This document shows, one piece after another, positions 1 through 9,690 of a DNA stretch of 46,290 bases. The translations under genes and the position numbers were made by a program. The DNA is from Rhodospirillaceae bacterium (GTDB lineage: Bacteria; Pseudomonadota; Alphaproteobacteria; CACIAM-22H2): positions 1-46,290 of the forward strand of contig JAIXXA010000193.1 of NCBI GenBank assembly GCA_027490975.1. Reading direction: 5' to 3'. The notes below the pieces were generated by a model, which made no database searches, had not been told where the DNA came from, and worked only from the letters and a program-made list of their open reading frames with translations. Position 1 is the stretch's first letter. Every line of letters begins with the position of its first letter.

Positions 1-1
1 C

Positions 2-1072
2 GGCGCCACGAACGTGATCCACGGCATCGACCTTGCCATCGCGCATGGCGAGTTCTGCGTGTTCGTGGGCCCGTCGGGCTGCGGCAAATCGACGTTGCTG
101 CGCATGATTGCGGGCCTCGAAACGGTCAGCGGCGGCGAAGTGCGCATCGACGGCAAACGCGTGAACGAGCTTGGCGCTTCCGAGCGCGGGCTGGCGATGG
201 TGTTCCAGTCCTACGCGCTCTATCCGCACATGAGCGTGCGCAAGAATCTGTCCTTCGGCCTCGAAAACGTGCGCATGCCGCAGGCCGAAATCGACCGGCG
301 CGTGGCCGAAGCCGCGCGCATGCTGCGCCTCGAGCCCTATCTCGAGCGCCGGCCCGGGGCTTTGTCCGGCGGCCAGCGCCAGCGCGTCGCGATCGGCCGC
401 GCGGTCGTGCGCGAGCCCAAGATCTTCCTGTTCGACGAGCCTTTGTCCAATCTCGATGCCGAACTGCGCGTGCGCATGCGCGCCGAACTGGGTGCTTTGC
501 ACGAGCGCATCGGCAACACGATGATCTACGTCACGCACGATCAGGTCGAGGCGATGACCTTGGCCGACCGTATTGCCGTGCTGCGCGACGGGCGGTGCGA
601 GCAGTTTGCGGCACCGCTCGAGCTCTACAACGCGCCTGCCAACGAGTTCGTCGCGGGGTTCATCGGCAGCCCGCGCATGAATTTCCTCAAAGGCACTTTG
701 GCGGCCGCAGGGGCGGGCGACGCGACGGTGGCGCTTGCGGTGGGCGGGCAGGTGCACGCCACGGGCTTGACGGCGGCAGGTGCGGCGCGCCCAGCCGCGG
801 GTGCGCCCGTCATGCTCGGCGTGCGGCCCGAGCATCTGCGGCTGGTCGAGCCCGGTGCGGGCCAAGCCGACATGAAGGTGGATCTAACCGAACAACTGGG
901 CGGCGAGAGCTACGTCTATGGCAGCCTTGCCGAAGGGGCCACGCTCGTCGTGCGGCTGGCAGGCCAGACTCGCATCGAACGCGGCCAGTCGGTGGGCGTT
1001 GACTTTGCGGGCTCGTCGTCGCTGCATCTGTTCGACGGCGAAGGCAAAGCATTGGCGCGGAGAACGGCGTGA
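2..1072 (+). CDS. Sugar ABC transporter ATP-binding protein, MalK/UgpC type (5' truncated)
   Basis: This is the cytoplasmic ATPase of a CUT1-type carbohydrate importer; it powers uptake through permeases that must lie left of the window. The frame is open from base 2, so the true start is outside; the GTG at 14 is internal. Visible motifs in order are Walker A (GPSGCGKST, soon after the visible start), the Q-loop (FQSYALYPHM), the signature LSGGQRQR, Walker B (IFLFDEP) and the H-loop (THDQVEA). A C-terminal TOBE/regulatory region (LGVRPEHL) follows, typical of MalK/UgpC/MsmK. About 20 N-terminal residues appear to be missing. The stop overlaps the GTG of the next gene by four bases (GTGA), so the two are probably translationally coupled. 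The sugar cannot be read from the ATPase; the GH31 neighbour suggests an alpha-glycoside. Confidence 0.93.
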   Translation, partial: GATNVIHGIDLAIAHGEFCVFVGPSGCGKSTLLRMIAGLETVSGGEVRIDGKRVNELGASERGLAMVFQSYALYPHMSVRKNLSFGLENVRMPQAEIDRRVAEAARMLRLEPYLERRPGALSGGQRQRVAIGRAVVREPKIFLFDEPLSNLDAELRVRMRAELGALHERIGNTMIYVTHDQVEAMTLADRIAVLRDGRCEQFAAPLELYNAPANEFVAGFIGSPRMNFLKGTLAAAGAGDATVALAVGGQVHATGLTAAGAARPAAGAPVMLGVRPEHLRLVEPGAGQADMKVDLTEQLGGESYVYGSLAEGATLVVRLAGQTRIERGQSVGVDFAGSSSLHLFDGEGKALARRTA

Positions 1073-3432
1073 TCGCATTTCAGCAAATCGTTTCGGCAAA
1101 AGCTTCGGACCATCAGGCGAGTTTCGAACTCGAAGACGGCCACACGCTGCGCGTCGCCCTGCTGTCGGCGGCGCGCGTCCGCGTGAGCCTTACGCCGCAA
1201 ACGGGCTTTCCGGTCGACCGCAGCTGGATGGTCGCCCCCGGCGGCGACGTGCCGTGGGACGGCCGTTCGCGCCACGGCGATGCGGGTTTCGCGAACCCGG
1301 CTGCAACACTCGCCAAATCCGAGGCCGGCTACGCGCTGACGGCGGGAAATCTGCGCGTGCGCGTGACGGCGGCCCCTGTGCGCTTGGCTTTCGACAGGCG
1401 CCGCGCGGACGGCACGTGGGAAACCGTAATCGAGGATCGCGAAAGCGGGGCCTATCTGCGCTGCGACGAAGGCCGACGCTTGCGCCACTACCAGACCCGC
1501 GTTGGCTCCGAGCGCTATTTCGGGCTCGGCGACAAGACCGGGCCCATCGACCGCGCGGGCCGGCGCTTTCGCATCCTGCAGCTCGACGCGCTCGGCTACG
1601 ACGCCGAGCAGGGCGATCCGCTCTACAAACACGTGCCGTTTTTTGCCGTCGAAAGCGCGCCCGGAAGCTGGGCGGGGCTGTTCTACGACACGCTCGCACC
1701 GCTCACCGTCGATCTCGGCTGCGAGCGCTCGAACTACCACGGCTTTTACCGCTATGTCGAAGCCGAGGAACCGGCGCTCGATTTCTACATCTCGTTCGGC
1801 CAAAGCTTGAGCGATATCGCCGAGGATTTCGTCCATCTCACGGGCCTGCCGCATCTGGCCCCGCGCTGGGCCTACGGCTTTGCCTTCACCTCGATGCACC
1901 ATGCGGACGATGCAAAGGCGCAAGCCAAGATCGGTGCCTTCGCCGAACGCTGCCGGGCCGACGGCATCCCGATCAGTTCGATCCATTTCGGCTCCGGCTA
2001 TTCGAGCCGCGGCAAGCGGCGCTACGTCTTCACTTGGAACCGCGACAAGTTCCCCGATCCTGCCGCTTTGTTCGCAAAGCTGCGCGCAGCCGAACTCAAA
2101 ACGGTGGCCAATCTGAAGCCCGTCTTGATCGACGACCATCCGGCCTATGCGGGGTTGGCGGCCGACGGTGGGTTCCTCGCCACGAAGGACGGTGCGCCCG
2201 TCGTCGAACAATTCTGGGACGGGCACGGCAGCTTCCTCGATTTCACCAATCCCAAAACGGTCGCGTGGTGGCAGACGGGTTTTGAGCGCCAAGTGCTCGA
2301 CGCCGGCTTCGATTGCGGGTGGAACGACAACAACGAATACGAGGCCTGGCGCGAGGGCGCTTCCGGGCGCGGTTTCGGCAAGGAGATCGCGGTCCAGGCG
2401 TCGCGGCCGTTGCACGCGCTGCTGATGTCGCGCGCGACGTTCGAGGCCAGTGCGCGCCGCGAGCCGACCAAGCGCCCCTACACGATCACGCGCGCAGGCC
2501 CGCCCGGCATCCAGCGCTACGCGGAAACCTGGAGCGGCGACAATTTCACGTCGTGGCATACGCTCAAATGGAATCTGCGCAACGGTCTTTCGATGGCGCT
2601 GTCGGGCCTCGGCAAGATCGGCCACGACATCGGCGGTTTTGCCGGCCCCCAACCCGATCCCGAATTGCTGTGCCGCTGGGTCGAAATGATGGCGCTGCAT
2701 CCGCGCGCGGTGATGAATTCGTGGAAGCCCGACGTCGGCGAAGCGACCGAGCCGTGGACGCATCCAAGCGTGCTCGATGCGGTGCGCAACGCCTTGCGTT
2801 TGCGCTATCGCTTCCTGCCGATCCTCTATACGCGCGGCTATCTGGGGGCGGCGCACGGCGTGCCGTCGATGGTGCCGCTGCTCTACCATTACGATGCCGA
2901 TCCGCTGTGCCGCGGCGAGCACGATGCGTTTTTGATCGGCGCCGATCTGCTGGTCGCCCCGATCGTCGAGCCGGGCCAGCGCCAGCGCGCAGTCTATTTG
3001 CCGAAGGGCCCCGAGGGCTGGGCGGATTTCCACACGGGCCGCCTCTATCCGGCGGGCGAAACCGTAACGGTCGAAGCCCCCTTGGGTCGCCCGCCGATCT
3101 TCGTGCGCGTCGGCGCCGTGCTCGCCCTTGCGGGTCCCGATATCCCGGCCGTGCGCCCGCACGACGCACCCGCACGCCATCTCTATTTTGTGGCCGGTGC
3201 GACAAGCGGCCAGAGCCAAGCGCCCAGCCCGCATTTCGAAGACGACGGCGAAAGCTGGAGTCTGCGCAGCGGCGACTTTCTCGCGATGGCTGCGCGCCTT
3301 GAATGGGCACGCGATGCCGTGCAGATCGTGCTCGAGCGAAAAGGCGGCACGCGGCCGCTTCCCGCCGCCGAAGAATTCGTTCTCGATGGCGCCGGTCTTT
3401 CTGGACGCAAGGTGCGCATCGTTCGCGCGTGA
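1069..3432 (+). CDS. Glycoside hydrolase family 31 (alpha-glucosidase/alpha-xylosidase-like)
   Basis: A 787-residue GH31 retaining glycosidase, probably hydrolysing an imported alpha-linked oligosaccharide in the cytoplasm; no signal peptide is visible. An N-terminal beta-sandwich (about residues 1-240) precedes the TIM barrel. The nucleophile region reads WNDNNEYE with Asp420 as the likely nucleophile, a variant of the family's W-x-D-M-N-E. The acid/base lies in TWSGDN (Asp491), followed by the usual GHDIGGF motif. The GTG start at 1069 overlaps the ATPase stop, which fits an operon with the sugar importer. Substrate is not determinable; the family also includes xylosidases, sulfoquinovosidases and transglycosidases. 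Confidence 0.9.
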   Translation: MIAFQQIVSAKASDHQASFELEDGHTLRVALLSAARVRVSLTPQTGFPVDRSWMVAPGGDVPWDGRSRHGDAGFANPAATLAKSEAGYALTAGNLRVRVTAAPVRLAFDRRRADGTWETVIEDRESGAYLRCDEGRRLRHYQTRVGSERYFGLGDKTGPIDRAGRRFRILQLDALGYDAEQGDPLYKHVPFFAVESAPGSWAGLFYDTLAPLTVDLGCERSNYHGFYRYVEAEEPALDFYISFGQSLSDIAEDFVHLTGLPHLAPRWAYGFAFTSMHHADDAKAQAKIGAFAERCRADGIPISSIHFGSGYSSRGKRRYVFTWNRDKFPDPAALFAKLRAAELKTVANLKPVLIDDHPAYAGLAADGGFLATKDGAPVVEQFWDGHGSFLDFTNPKTVAWWQTGFERQVLDAGFDCGWNDNNEYEAWREGASGRGFGKEIAVQASRPLHALLMSRATFEASARREPTKRPYTITRAGPPGIQRYAETWSGDNFTSWHTLKWNLRNGLSMALSGLGKIGHDIGGFAGPQPDPELLCRWVEMMALHPRAVMNSWKPDVGEATEPWTHPSVLDAVRNALRLRYRFLPILYTRGYLGAAHGVPSMVPLLYHYDADPLCRGEHDAFLIGADLLVAPIVEPGQRQRAVYLPKGPEGWADFHTGRLYPAGETVTVEAPLGRPPIFVRVGAVLALAGPDIPAVRPHDAPARHLYFVAGATSGQSQAPSPHFEDDGESWSLRSGDFLAMAARLEWARDAVQIVLERKGGTRPLPAAEEFVLDGAGLSGRKVRIVRA

Positions 3433-3444
3433 GGAGACATTAGA

Positions 3445-4338
3445 ATGGTCGCGGAAAAAACCGGCTTGCGGATCGGCCTCAGCTGCGCACTCTCGACGGC
3501 GTTTGCGGCCGACGGGGCCGTCGATCTGCCGCGCACGCTTGCCCAAGGGCGATTTGTGCTTGCCAATGGCTGCGACAGCGTGACGCTGTTCGGCACCACC
3601 GGCGAGGGAGCTTCGATCGATCTCGACGAACGCCACGCGCTGTTGGGGGCGTTTGCCGGAGCGGGCTTCGACATGCGCGCACGCGTGGTTGCGGGCGTGA
3701 GCGCGGCAACCGCGGGCGACGCGATCGCGCAGGCGCGTGCCGCCTACGCAGCGCATTGCCGTGCGGTGCTGCTCGCACCCCCCTTCTATTTCGCCGAGCC
3801 GTCCGAAGACGGCGTGTTCGCGTGGTTCGCAAGCGTGATCGAAGCTCTGGGGGCGCAAGCACGCGACGTGCTGATCTACCATATCCCGAGCATGACGCGC
3901 GTGGCCTTCACGCCCGCTTTGCTGGCGCGGCTGCGCGCGGCGTTCGGCTCGGTCGTGATCGGCATCAAGGACAGCACAGGCAGTTGGGATTCGGCCAAGG
4001 GCTTTCTGGACTCCCACAAGGATCTGCAGATCCTCGTGGGCGACGAGCGTCTGATCGCGCGCGCGGTTGCGGCCGGCGGATCGGGTTCGATCTGCGGCCT
4101 TGCCAATCTGCGGCCCGACCTGCTTCGCAAGGCCGCTTGGGAGGGCAAGGACGATGCGCGCATCGGCACTTGCGTTGCGGCGATCGTCGCCGACCCGTTC
4201 ATGCAGGCGGTCAAGGCGTTGATCGCAGTACGCGAGGGCGACCCCGAATGGCGGCGCATGCGCCCGCCTTTGGTCGGGCTCGACGAGGCGCGCGTGCAGA
4301 CGCTCGTGGCGCGTTTCGCGGCCGCCCAGCAGGCGTGA
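3445..4338 (+). CDS. DapA/NAL superfamily class I lyase
   Basis: A 297-residue TIM-barrel protein of the dihydrodipicolinate synthase / N-acetylneuraminate lyase superfamily. These enzymes form a Schiff base with pyruvate or a 2-keto acid and act as aldolases or dehydratases. Visible elements are the substrate loop FGTTGEG near residue 50, catalytic Tyr145 in LIYHIP, and Schiff-base Lys175 in GIKDST. It starts 12 bases after the GH31 stop, so it probably belongs to the same operon. In that setting a 2-keto-3-deoxy sugar acid aldolase is more likely than lysine biosynthesis. The assignment to the superfamily is firm; the reaction is inferred. Confidence 0.85.
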   Translation: MVAEKTGLRIGLSCALSTAFAADGAVDLPRTLAQGRFVLANGCDSVTLFGTTGEGASIDLDERHALLGAFAGAGFDMRARVVAGVSAATAGDAIAQARAAYAAHCRAVLLAPPFYFAEPSEDGVFAWFASVIEALGAQARDVLIYHIPSMTRVAFTPALLARLRAAFGSVVIGIKDSTGSWDSAKGFLDSHKDLQILVGDERLIARAVAAGGSGSICGLANLRPDLLRKAAWEGKDDARIGTCVAAIVADPFMQAVKALIAVREGDPEWRRMRPPLVGLDEARVQTLVARFAAAQQA

Positions 4339-4354
4339 TGCCGCTCGCGGGCGC

Positions 4355-5656
4355 TTAAGCTTCTCCGCACCACAAGGCGATCGCACCGGCAATCACGCCC
4401 ACGCCGCGTTTGAAATCGGCGACATCGACCCATTCGTCGCGCGCGCCGTTCTGCGCGAGATCGCCGCACAGTGGCCCCAAGCCGACGCACGGGATGCCGT
4501 TCTGCACGATCGGATTGCGGATGTCGGACGAGGTGTGCATGACGTTGGCGCGCGGCGCTTGGCCCGTTGCCGCAAACACCGCCGCATCGACGGCCGCGCG
4601 GAGCGCGTGGCCGTCGGGCACTTCGGCCCCCGTGACGCCGGACAGGAATTCGACTTTCGGCGGCTTCGCACGCAGATATTCGTCCCCGGCTGCGACCGCC
4701 GCGATCGCGGCGGCGACCTCCGCCTGGACGTCGGCAAGTTTTTCGCCGGGCGGAAACGACAAAGCGCAGGACAGCCGCACCGAAGGTGCGATGCGCGCGG
4801 CCCGTCCGTCGCCAAGCGTCGCGATGTCGCCGATCAAGAGATTGGTCGACCGTCCGATGGCAGCCTGCAGCGACGGATGCGCCACGCGTTTGCCGCGCCG
4901 CTCGTCGAGCGCACGCAACGCGCCGTGGATCAGCACGGCCTTGTCGATCGGGTTCACGGCGGTGTGCGTGAAGGCCGTATGGTCGGGTTCTTGCGTGTCG
5001 GGCAGGCGGCCTTCGACCGTGATGTCGAACACAAGCTGGCCCGAGGCGAAGGTTTTGACCTCGCGCATGCCCGCCCCGGACTCGGCCGGATGCAGATAGA
5101 TCGCCGCGTCGGCAACAAAGCCCGCCTGCAGCAGCGCATGCACGCCGCGCGCATGCCGCTTGGAGGGCGTGCTGCACAGAATGAGATCGCCCGCCGGGCG
5201 TAGCGCAGGATCGCCGAGGACCTGCAGGGCACCCGCCATGGTCGCGACCCCGGCGAGGTCGTCGGCCACGCCCCAGCCATAGAGACGGCCGTTTTCGATT
5301 TCGCCCGCGAACGGATCGTGGCGCCAACCGTGCTGCGGCTGGAACGGCTCGCCGTCGGGATGCGCGAACACGAGCATGCTGCGTCCGCCGCCCGTGCCCG
5401 GCAGGCGGGCGACGACCGCCTCGCGCATCTCGGGATCGATGGCAATGCCGGCGGCGAATTCTTCGCGCGGGTTTACGTCGGAAGGCAGATAGCGATGGCG
5501 TACGATCGTGGCGCCGACGGCCTCGCAAGCTTGCGCAAAACGCGTCTGCACGGCCGCTTCGCCTTGACGCTGCAGGGCGATGAACTCCTGCAGGAGGGCG
5601 ACCGCTTTGTCGGCGGATGCGGCGGCGGCTTTTTCGGCTTTGCGGGCTGCATCCAT
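4355..5656 (-). CDS. M20-family (acetylornithine deacetylase-like) protein with degenerate active site
   Basis: A 433-residue protein with the M20/M28-like di-zinc amidohydrolase fold and an internal dimerisation domain (about residues 200-310). The first metal site is recognisable: FAHPDGE (His99, Asp101), the bridging Asp region GWGVADD (Asp132/133) and IYLHP (His189). Where M20 enzymes have the catalytic Glu-Glu pair, this protein reads TPSKRH (Ser165-Lys166). The C-terminal metal His, usually in H-x-x-x-E, is replaced in NGARDEW. Classical peptidase or deacylase activity is therefore doubtful. I chose the ATG at 5656 because the conserved region starts soon after it; the frame stays open upstream without homology. 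It converges with the DapA-like gene. Confidence 0.8.
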   Translation of the reverse strand: MDAARKAEKAAAASADKAVALLQEFIALQRQGEAAVQTRFAQACEAVGATIVRHRYLPSDVNPREEFAAGIAIDPEMREAVVARLPGTGGGRSMLVFAHPDGEPFQPQHGWRHDPFAGEIENGRLYGWGVADDLAGVATMAGALQVLGDPALRPAGDLILCSTPSKRHARGVHALLQAGFVADAAIYLHPAESGAGMREVKTFASGQLVFDITVEGRLPDTQEPDHTAFTHTAVNPIDKAVLIHGALRALDERRGKRVAHPSLQAAIGRSTNLLIGDIATLGDGRAARIAPSVRLSCALSFPPGEKLADVQAEVAAAIAAVAAGDEYLRAKPPKVEFLSGVTGAEVPDGHALRAAVDAAVFAATGQAPRANVMHTSSDIRNPIVQNGIPCVGLGPLCGDLAQNGARDEWVDVADFKRGVGVIAGAIALWCGEA

Positions 5657-5841
5657 TTTCGAGTTCAGGCTCCGTCTCGGGATTTCGCGCGCGCGAGGCC
5701 GAATGCGCGAACCGTATGCTGCCGTTTGTAGGCGATCCTTTGCGCATTTTGTAGCGCAATCGCAACGCAACGCGCGCCGCATCGTCAATCTGCCGCGCGC
5801 CCTCGGGCGGCGCAGGGCCCCTCGAAGTTGGGCCTCGAGCC

Positions 5842-6408
5842 TCAGACTTTGGGACCCAGCCGTTCGATCCAGGCCGCAAACGCGTCGAGCGTTTTGGCGA
5901 GCGCCTTCTGCGATGCTTCGGCCACAAGGTCGCCGTTCGCGTCGAACGCGGCGTAGGCGGCAGGCACCGTGCAGTCGGCACCGACGAGCTGCAGCATGCC
6001 CATCGCCGCCAAGGTCGGGCGCAAGGTCAGTTGCGCGCGCGCAGTACCGCCGCCGCCGGCCGCAGCCCCGATCAGTGCTGCGGGCTTGCCGGAACACGTC
6101 GCTTTGCCGGACGGGCGCGACATCCAGTCGAGCGCGTTCTTGAGAACGCCCGAGGTGCCGTAATTGTATTCCGGCGTTGCGATCAGCAATGCGTCGGCCG
6201 CCGCGACGGCGGCCTGCAGTTTTGCGACCGCTTCGGGGTAGCCCTTGGCTTCGACGTCTTCGTCGAACATCGGCAGGCCCGCAAGGTCGTAGGCCGTGAT
6301 CGCGAGCGACGCCGGTGCCGTTTTTGCGGCGTACGCAATCAGCGCGCGGTTGAAGGATTTGGCGCGCAGGCTGCCGGCGATGCCGAGGACTTTGTAGGTC
6401 TTGCTCAT
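5842..6408 (-). CDS. NADPH-dependent FMN reductase (flavodoxin-like fold)
   Basis: A 188-residue NAD(P)H:FMN/quinone reductase of the ChrR/azoreductase type. The FMN phosphate loop GSLRAKSFNRAL is at residues 11-22. The flavin-contact motif TPEYNYGTSGVLKNALDW lies near residue 80, followed by the glycine-rich AAAGGGGTARAQ. The ATG at 6408 is chosen because it is preceded by a GGAG Shine-Dalgarno and places the beta-strand KVLGIAGS at the N terminus. It begins 16 bases beyond the end of the molybdopterin oxidase subunit and is probably co-transcribed with it. Whether it supplies electrons to that enzyme is unknown. Confidence 0.9.
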   Translation of the reverse strand: MSKTYKVLGIAGSLRAKSFNRALIAYAAKTAPASLAITAYDLAGLPMFDEDVEAKGYPEAVAKLQAAVAAADALLIATPEYNYGTSGVLKNALDWMSRPSGKATCSGKPAALIGAAAGGGGTARAQLTLRPTLAAMGMLQLVGADCTVPAAYAAFDANGDLVAEASQKALAKTLDAFAAWIERLGPKV

Positions 6409-6424
6409 GTGTCGTTTCTCCGGA

Positions 6425-8782
6425 TCAGGAACGGGCTTGTTGGATGGCCGTCCACACGCGCTGGGGCGTGGCCGGCATGTCGATATGGCCGATGCCGTAG
6501 ATTTTGAGCGCGTCGACGATCGCATTCATCACGCTCGGCAAAGCGCCCGCACAGCCCGCTTCGCCGCAGCCTTTGGCGCCCAAGACGTTGGTGCGCGCCG
6601 GCACGTCGTGCGTCGCGGCGTGGAAAAACGGCATGTCGGCCGCGCGCGGCATCGCATAGTCCATGTAGGAACCGGTCAGAAGGCTGCCGTGCTCGTCGTA
6701 GCGCACGCTCTCCATCAGGGCTTGGCCGATGCCCTGGGCAACGCCGCCATGCAGCTGGCCCGCGACCAGCATCGGATTGATGACGGTGCCGAAATCGTTG
6801 ACCGCCGTGTAGCGCACGACCTCGACCGCGCCGGTTTCGGGGTCGATCTCGACCTCGGCGATGTGGCAGCCGTTCGGGAAGGCCGAAGGGGCGGCTTCGT
6901 GCACATGCTTCACGTCGAGCGAACGCGGCATGCCCTCGGGCAGCTTCAGGCCTGCGCGCAGCTTTGCCGCAAGTTCCATGATGCCGATGCTGCGGTCGGT
7001 CCCGGCGATCGCGAAGCGGCCTTGCGCGAATTCGATGTCGGCTTCGGCCGCTTCGAGTGCCACCGCGGCGACCTTGCGCCCGATCTCGACGACCTTGGCG
7101 CTGGCCTCGACGATCGCGGCACCGCTTGCCATCATCGATTTGGAGCCGCCCGTGCCGCCGCCGGCGACGAGTTCGTCGCTGTCGCCCTGGAGGAGGCGGA
7201 TCCGCTCGAACGGCACGCCCAGATGCGTCGTCAGCACCTGCGCAAACGGTGCTGCGTGGCCTTGGCCGTAATCGAGCGTGCCGGTCACGATCGTGACCGT
7301 GCCGTCGGCTTCGAAGCGAATGCCGCCCATTTCCTTCATCGGCGGTGCCGTCACTTCGAGGAACGAGCCGAGCCCCAGCCCGCGCAGCAGGCCGCGTTTT
7401 TCGCTGTCGGCCATGCGCGCGGCGAAGCCGTCCCAGTCGGCGAGAGCCACCGCCTTCTCGAGCAGCGCTGTGAACTCGCCGCTGTCGTAGTTCATGCCCG
7501 AAGGAGCTGCCCACGGCATTTCAGAGGGCTTGATGTGGTTGCGGCGGCGCAACTCGAGCCGGTCGATGCCCATCTTGGCGGCCGCTTCGTCAATCAGCCG
7601 CTCCATATAGTAGTTGCCCTCCGGGCGCCCGGCGCCGCGATAGGGGCCGACGGGCGAAGTGTTGGTGAAGACCGAGCGCGAGGCCACCTCGATCAACGGC
7701 GTGCGATAGACGCCGATCGAGTTCTTGACGAGGTTCAGCGTCGACATGATCGTGCCCACGCTCGTGAGATAGGCGCCGAGATTGCCGAATCCTTCGAAGC
7801 GCACGGCAAGGAAATTTCCGTCCGCGTCGAGCGCAAGCTCGCCCGTAATCTCGTGGTCGCGGCCATGGCTGTCGGACACGAAGCTCTCGCTGCGCTCGTC
7901 GGTCCATTTGACCGGCAGGCCGAGCGTGCGTGCGGCATGGAGGATGCAAGTATACTCGGGATAAGGCTGCGCCTTCATGCCGAACGAACCGCCGACATTG
8001 CCCGTGAGCACGCGCAGTTTCTCGCGCGGCACTTTGAGGATGTCGTCGGCAAGCTGGTTGCGCAGGCCGAACACGCCCTGGCTGCCGACATCCAGCGTGA
8101 ATCGCTCGCTTGCCGCATCGTACCGGCCGACGGCCGCGCGCGGCTCCATCGCGTTGACGACGATGCGCGAATTCGCCATCGCAAGTTTGACCGTATGGGC
8201 GGCTGCGGCGAACGCGGCCGCGACCTTGACGCCGTCGCCGTAATGGTAGTCGAGCGAAACGTTGCCGGGCACGTCGTCGTAGAGAAGCGGTGCCCCCGCA
8301 GCGGCAGCGAGGCTCGCTTGGGTGACGGCCGGCAGCGGCTCGATGTCGAGTTCGACCGCCTCGGCGGCGTCTTTGGCTTCCGCCACGCTGCGCGCGACCA
8401 CAAACGCCACCGGATCGCCCACGAAGCGGACCTTGCCGTGCGCCAGCGACAGGCGCTGCGGCTGCAGCATCATCGAGCCGTCGCGGCTTTTCAGCGGCAT
8501 CATGCAGCGCAAAGGTCCGTAGCCGGCGCGGTCGAGATCGGCACCTGTGTACACGCCGAGCACGCCCGGCATGGCTTTGGCGGCATCCGTGCCGATGCCG
8601 CGCAGGACGCCGTGCGCGTGGCGGCTGCGCACCATCACGGCATAGGCTTGGCCTTCGAAGTTCAGATCGTCGGTGTAGCTGCCTTCTCCGCGCAGCAGCT
8701 TGGGATCTTCGGTGCGCGACACAGGCTGGCCGACGGCGAATTTCGCCAAGGCCATCTGGGTGGTCGTATCGAGTATGTTCAT
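6425..8782 (-). CDS. Xanthine dehydrogenase/CO dehydrogenase family molybdopterin-binding subunit (CoxL form II-like)
   Basis: A 785-residue large subunit of a molybdenum hydroxylase, which oxidises a substrate using water at Mo-pyranopterin. The N-terminal aldehyde oxidase a/b-hammerhead domain starts at [16 protein letters not shown]. The active-site loop reads PYRGAGRPE, as in form II (non-canonical) CoxL proteins, not the AYxCSFR of true CO dehydrogenase. Cofactor motifs [12 protein letters not shown] and [14 protein letters not shown] follow, and the catalytic Glu741 is in GCGEAGCAG. The ATG at 8782 has a GGAG upstream. The FAD (medium) and 2Fe-2S (small) subunits that normally accompany it are not within this window. 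The substrate is unknown. Confidence 0.9.
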   Translation of the reverse strand: MNILDTTTQMALAKFAVGQPVSRTEDPKLLRGEGSYTDDLNFEGQAYAVMVRSRHAHGVLRGIGTDAAKAMPGVLGVYTGADLDRAGYGPLRCMMPLKSRDGSMMLQPQRLSLAHGKVRFVGDPVAFVVARSVAEAKDAAEAVELDIEPLPAVTQASLAAAAGAPLLYDDVPGNVSLDYHYGDGVKVAAAFAAAAHTVKLAMANSRIVVNAMEPRAAVGRYDAASERFTLDVGSQGVFGLRNQLADDILKVPREKLRVLTGNVGGSFGMKAQPYPEYTCILHAARTLGLPVKWTDERSESFVSDSHGRDHEITGELALDADGNFLAVRFEGFGNLGAYLTSVGTIMSTLNLVKNSIGVYRTPLIEVASRSVFTNTSPVGPYRGAGRPEGNYYMERLIDEAAAKMGIDRLELRRRNHIKPSEMPWAAPSGMNYDSGEFTALLEKAVALADWDGFAARMADSEKRGLLRGLGLGSFLEVTAPPMKEMGGIRFEADGTVTIVTGTLDYGQGHAAPFAQVLTTHLGVPFERIRLLQGDSDELVAGGGTGGSKSMMASGAAIVEASAKVVEIGRKVAAVALEAAEADIEFAQGRFAIAGTDRSIGIMELAAKLRAGLKLPEGMPRSLDVKHVHEAAPSAFPNGCHIAEVEIDPETGAVEVVRYTAVNDFGTVINPMLVAGQLHGGVAQGIGQALMESVRYDEHGSLLTGSYMDYAMPRAADMPFFHAATHDVPARTNVLGAKGCGEAGCAGALPSVMNAIVDALKIYGIGHIDMPATPQRVWTAIQQARS

Positions 8783-8817
8783 GGTGTCTCCGACGAACAG
8801 AACGGAAGCAAGGCCGA

Positions 8818-9549
8818 TCAGCCTTGTGCGGGCGGCGGCGGCAAGCTCGCGACCAGGGCCGAAAGGCCGTCGCTGTAGCCGCGCCGCAATTCGATCCAGT
8901 AGGGATCGGTCTTTTCGAACGTGGTCAGGTTCTGGGACGAGAAGCTGTCGGTGCGGTAGCGCAGGAGATCGATCGGTGCGTCGACGGAAAGATTGCTGCG
9001 CATCGTCGCGTCGAACGACAGAAGCGACAATTTGGCCGCTTCTTCGAGAGAGCTTGCGCCCGTCAAGGCGCGGTCGAGGATCGGCTTGCCGTATTTGGTT
9101 TCGCCGATCTGCAGAAAGCGCGACCGGTCCGATGCTTCGACGAAATTGCCGGCCGAATAGACGTTGAACAGGCGCGGCGCTTCGCCCGCGATCTGCCCGC
9201 CCACCAGGAAGTTTCCGTTGGGATCGCCGAACGGCTGCACGAAGGACGCATCGTGCGCCAAGACCGCGCGCAGCTTGTTGCCGACGGTCTGTGCGACGTC
9301 GAACATCGTGCGGGCGGCATAGATGTCGAAACCCCACTGGCCGGAGCCCGCGGTCTCGCGCAGGCCCGTAACGACGGCTTGCGTGGTCGCAAGGTTGCCC
9401 GCCGACAGGATCGCGATCACGCGCTGGCCCGGCACTTCGAACACGGCGAGTTTTTTGACGAGGGCCACCTGGTCCACGCCCGCGTTCGAGCGCGAGTCCG
9501 AGGCCATGACAAGACCGGCCGGCAGGATGATTCCAAGGCAATACGTCAT
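8818..9549 (-). CDS. Anbu-type proteasome-like peptidase
   Basis: A 243-residue Ntn hydrolase of the Anbu (ancestral beta subunit, COG3484) family, a bacterial relative of HslV and proteasome beta subunits. The N terminus is MTYCLGI, so removal of Met1 would expose Thr2 as nucleophile. ASDSRSNAG near residue 18 matches the Anbu signature, and a Lys (VKKLAVF, about residue 33) sits where the proteasomal catalytic Lys is expected. It starts at the ATG at 9549, behind a GGGAGG Shine-Dalgarno that lies in a duplicated 15-bp unit. Anbu genes usually sit with alpha-E, circularly permuted ATP-grasp and transglutaminase-like genes; none is adjacent here. Confidence 0.88.
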   Translation of the reverse strand: MTYCLGIILPAGLVMASDSRSNAGVDQVALVKKLAVFEVPGQRVIAILSAGNLATTQAVVTGLRETAGSGQWGFDIYAARTMFDVAQTVGNKLRAVLAHDASFVQPFGDPNGNFLVGGQIAGEAPRLFNVYSAGNFVEASDRSRFLQIGETKYGKPILDRALTGASSLEEAAKLSLLSFDATMRSNLSVDAPIDLLRYRTDSFSSQNLTTFEKTDPYWIELRRGYSDGLSALVASLPPPPAQG

Positions 9550-9557
9550 CTTCAATC

Positions 9558-9587
9558 CCTCCCGGCCCAATTCCTCCCGGCCCAATT
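9558..9587. repeat. Tandem 15-bp duplication carrying the Anbu ribosome-binding site
   Basis: Two exact head-to-tail copies (9558-9572 and 9573-9587), with a degraded third copy just to the right. Read on the minus strand each copy contains GGGAGG, so the Shine-Dalgarno of the Anbu gene is present twice. Only the promoter-distal copy, nearer the ATG, is at a plausible spacing. Confidence 0.75.
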
Positions 9588-9690
9588 TCGACCGGCCCGA
9601 CCCCTCGAACAACGCAGCATCGACTTTGGCGCGCGAAGCTGCAAGTCTGTCGTTCCGGACAAATGCGCTCGCAGGGCAGGTATTCGCGGC

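Noticed and set aside
916-4392. A very long open frame on the minus strand opposite the GH31 and DapA-like genes
   Set aside because: Long antisense frames are expected in GC-rich coding DNA; its translation is Arg/His-rich, without any domain, and the plus strand carries clear enzymes.
6401-8878. An 825-codon open frame on the plus strand opposite the CoxL-like gene
   Set aside because: It is the mirror frame of the molybdopterin subunit, low in complexity and without a ribosome-binding site or family motif.
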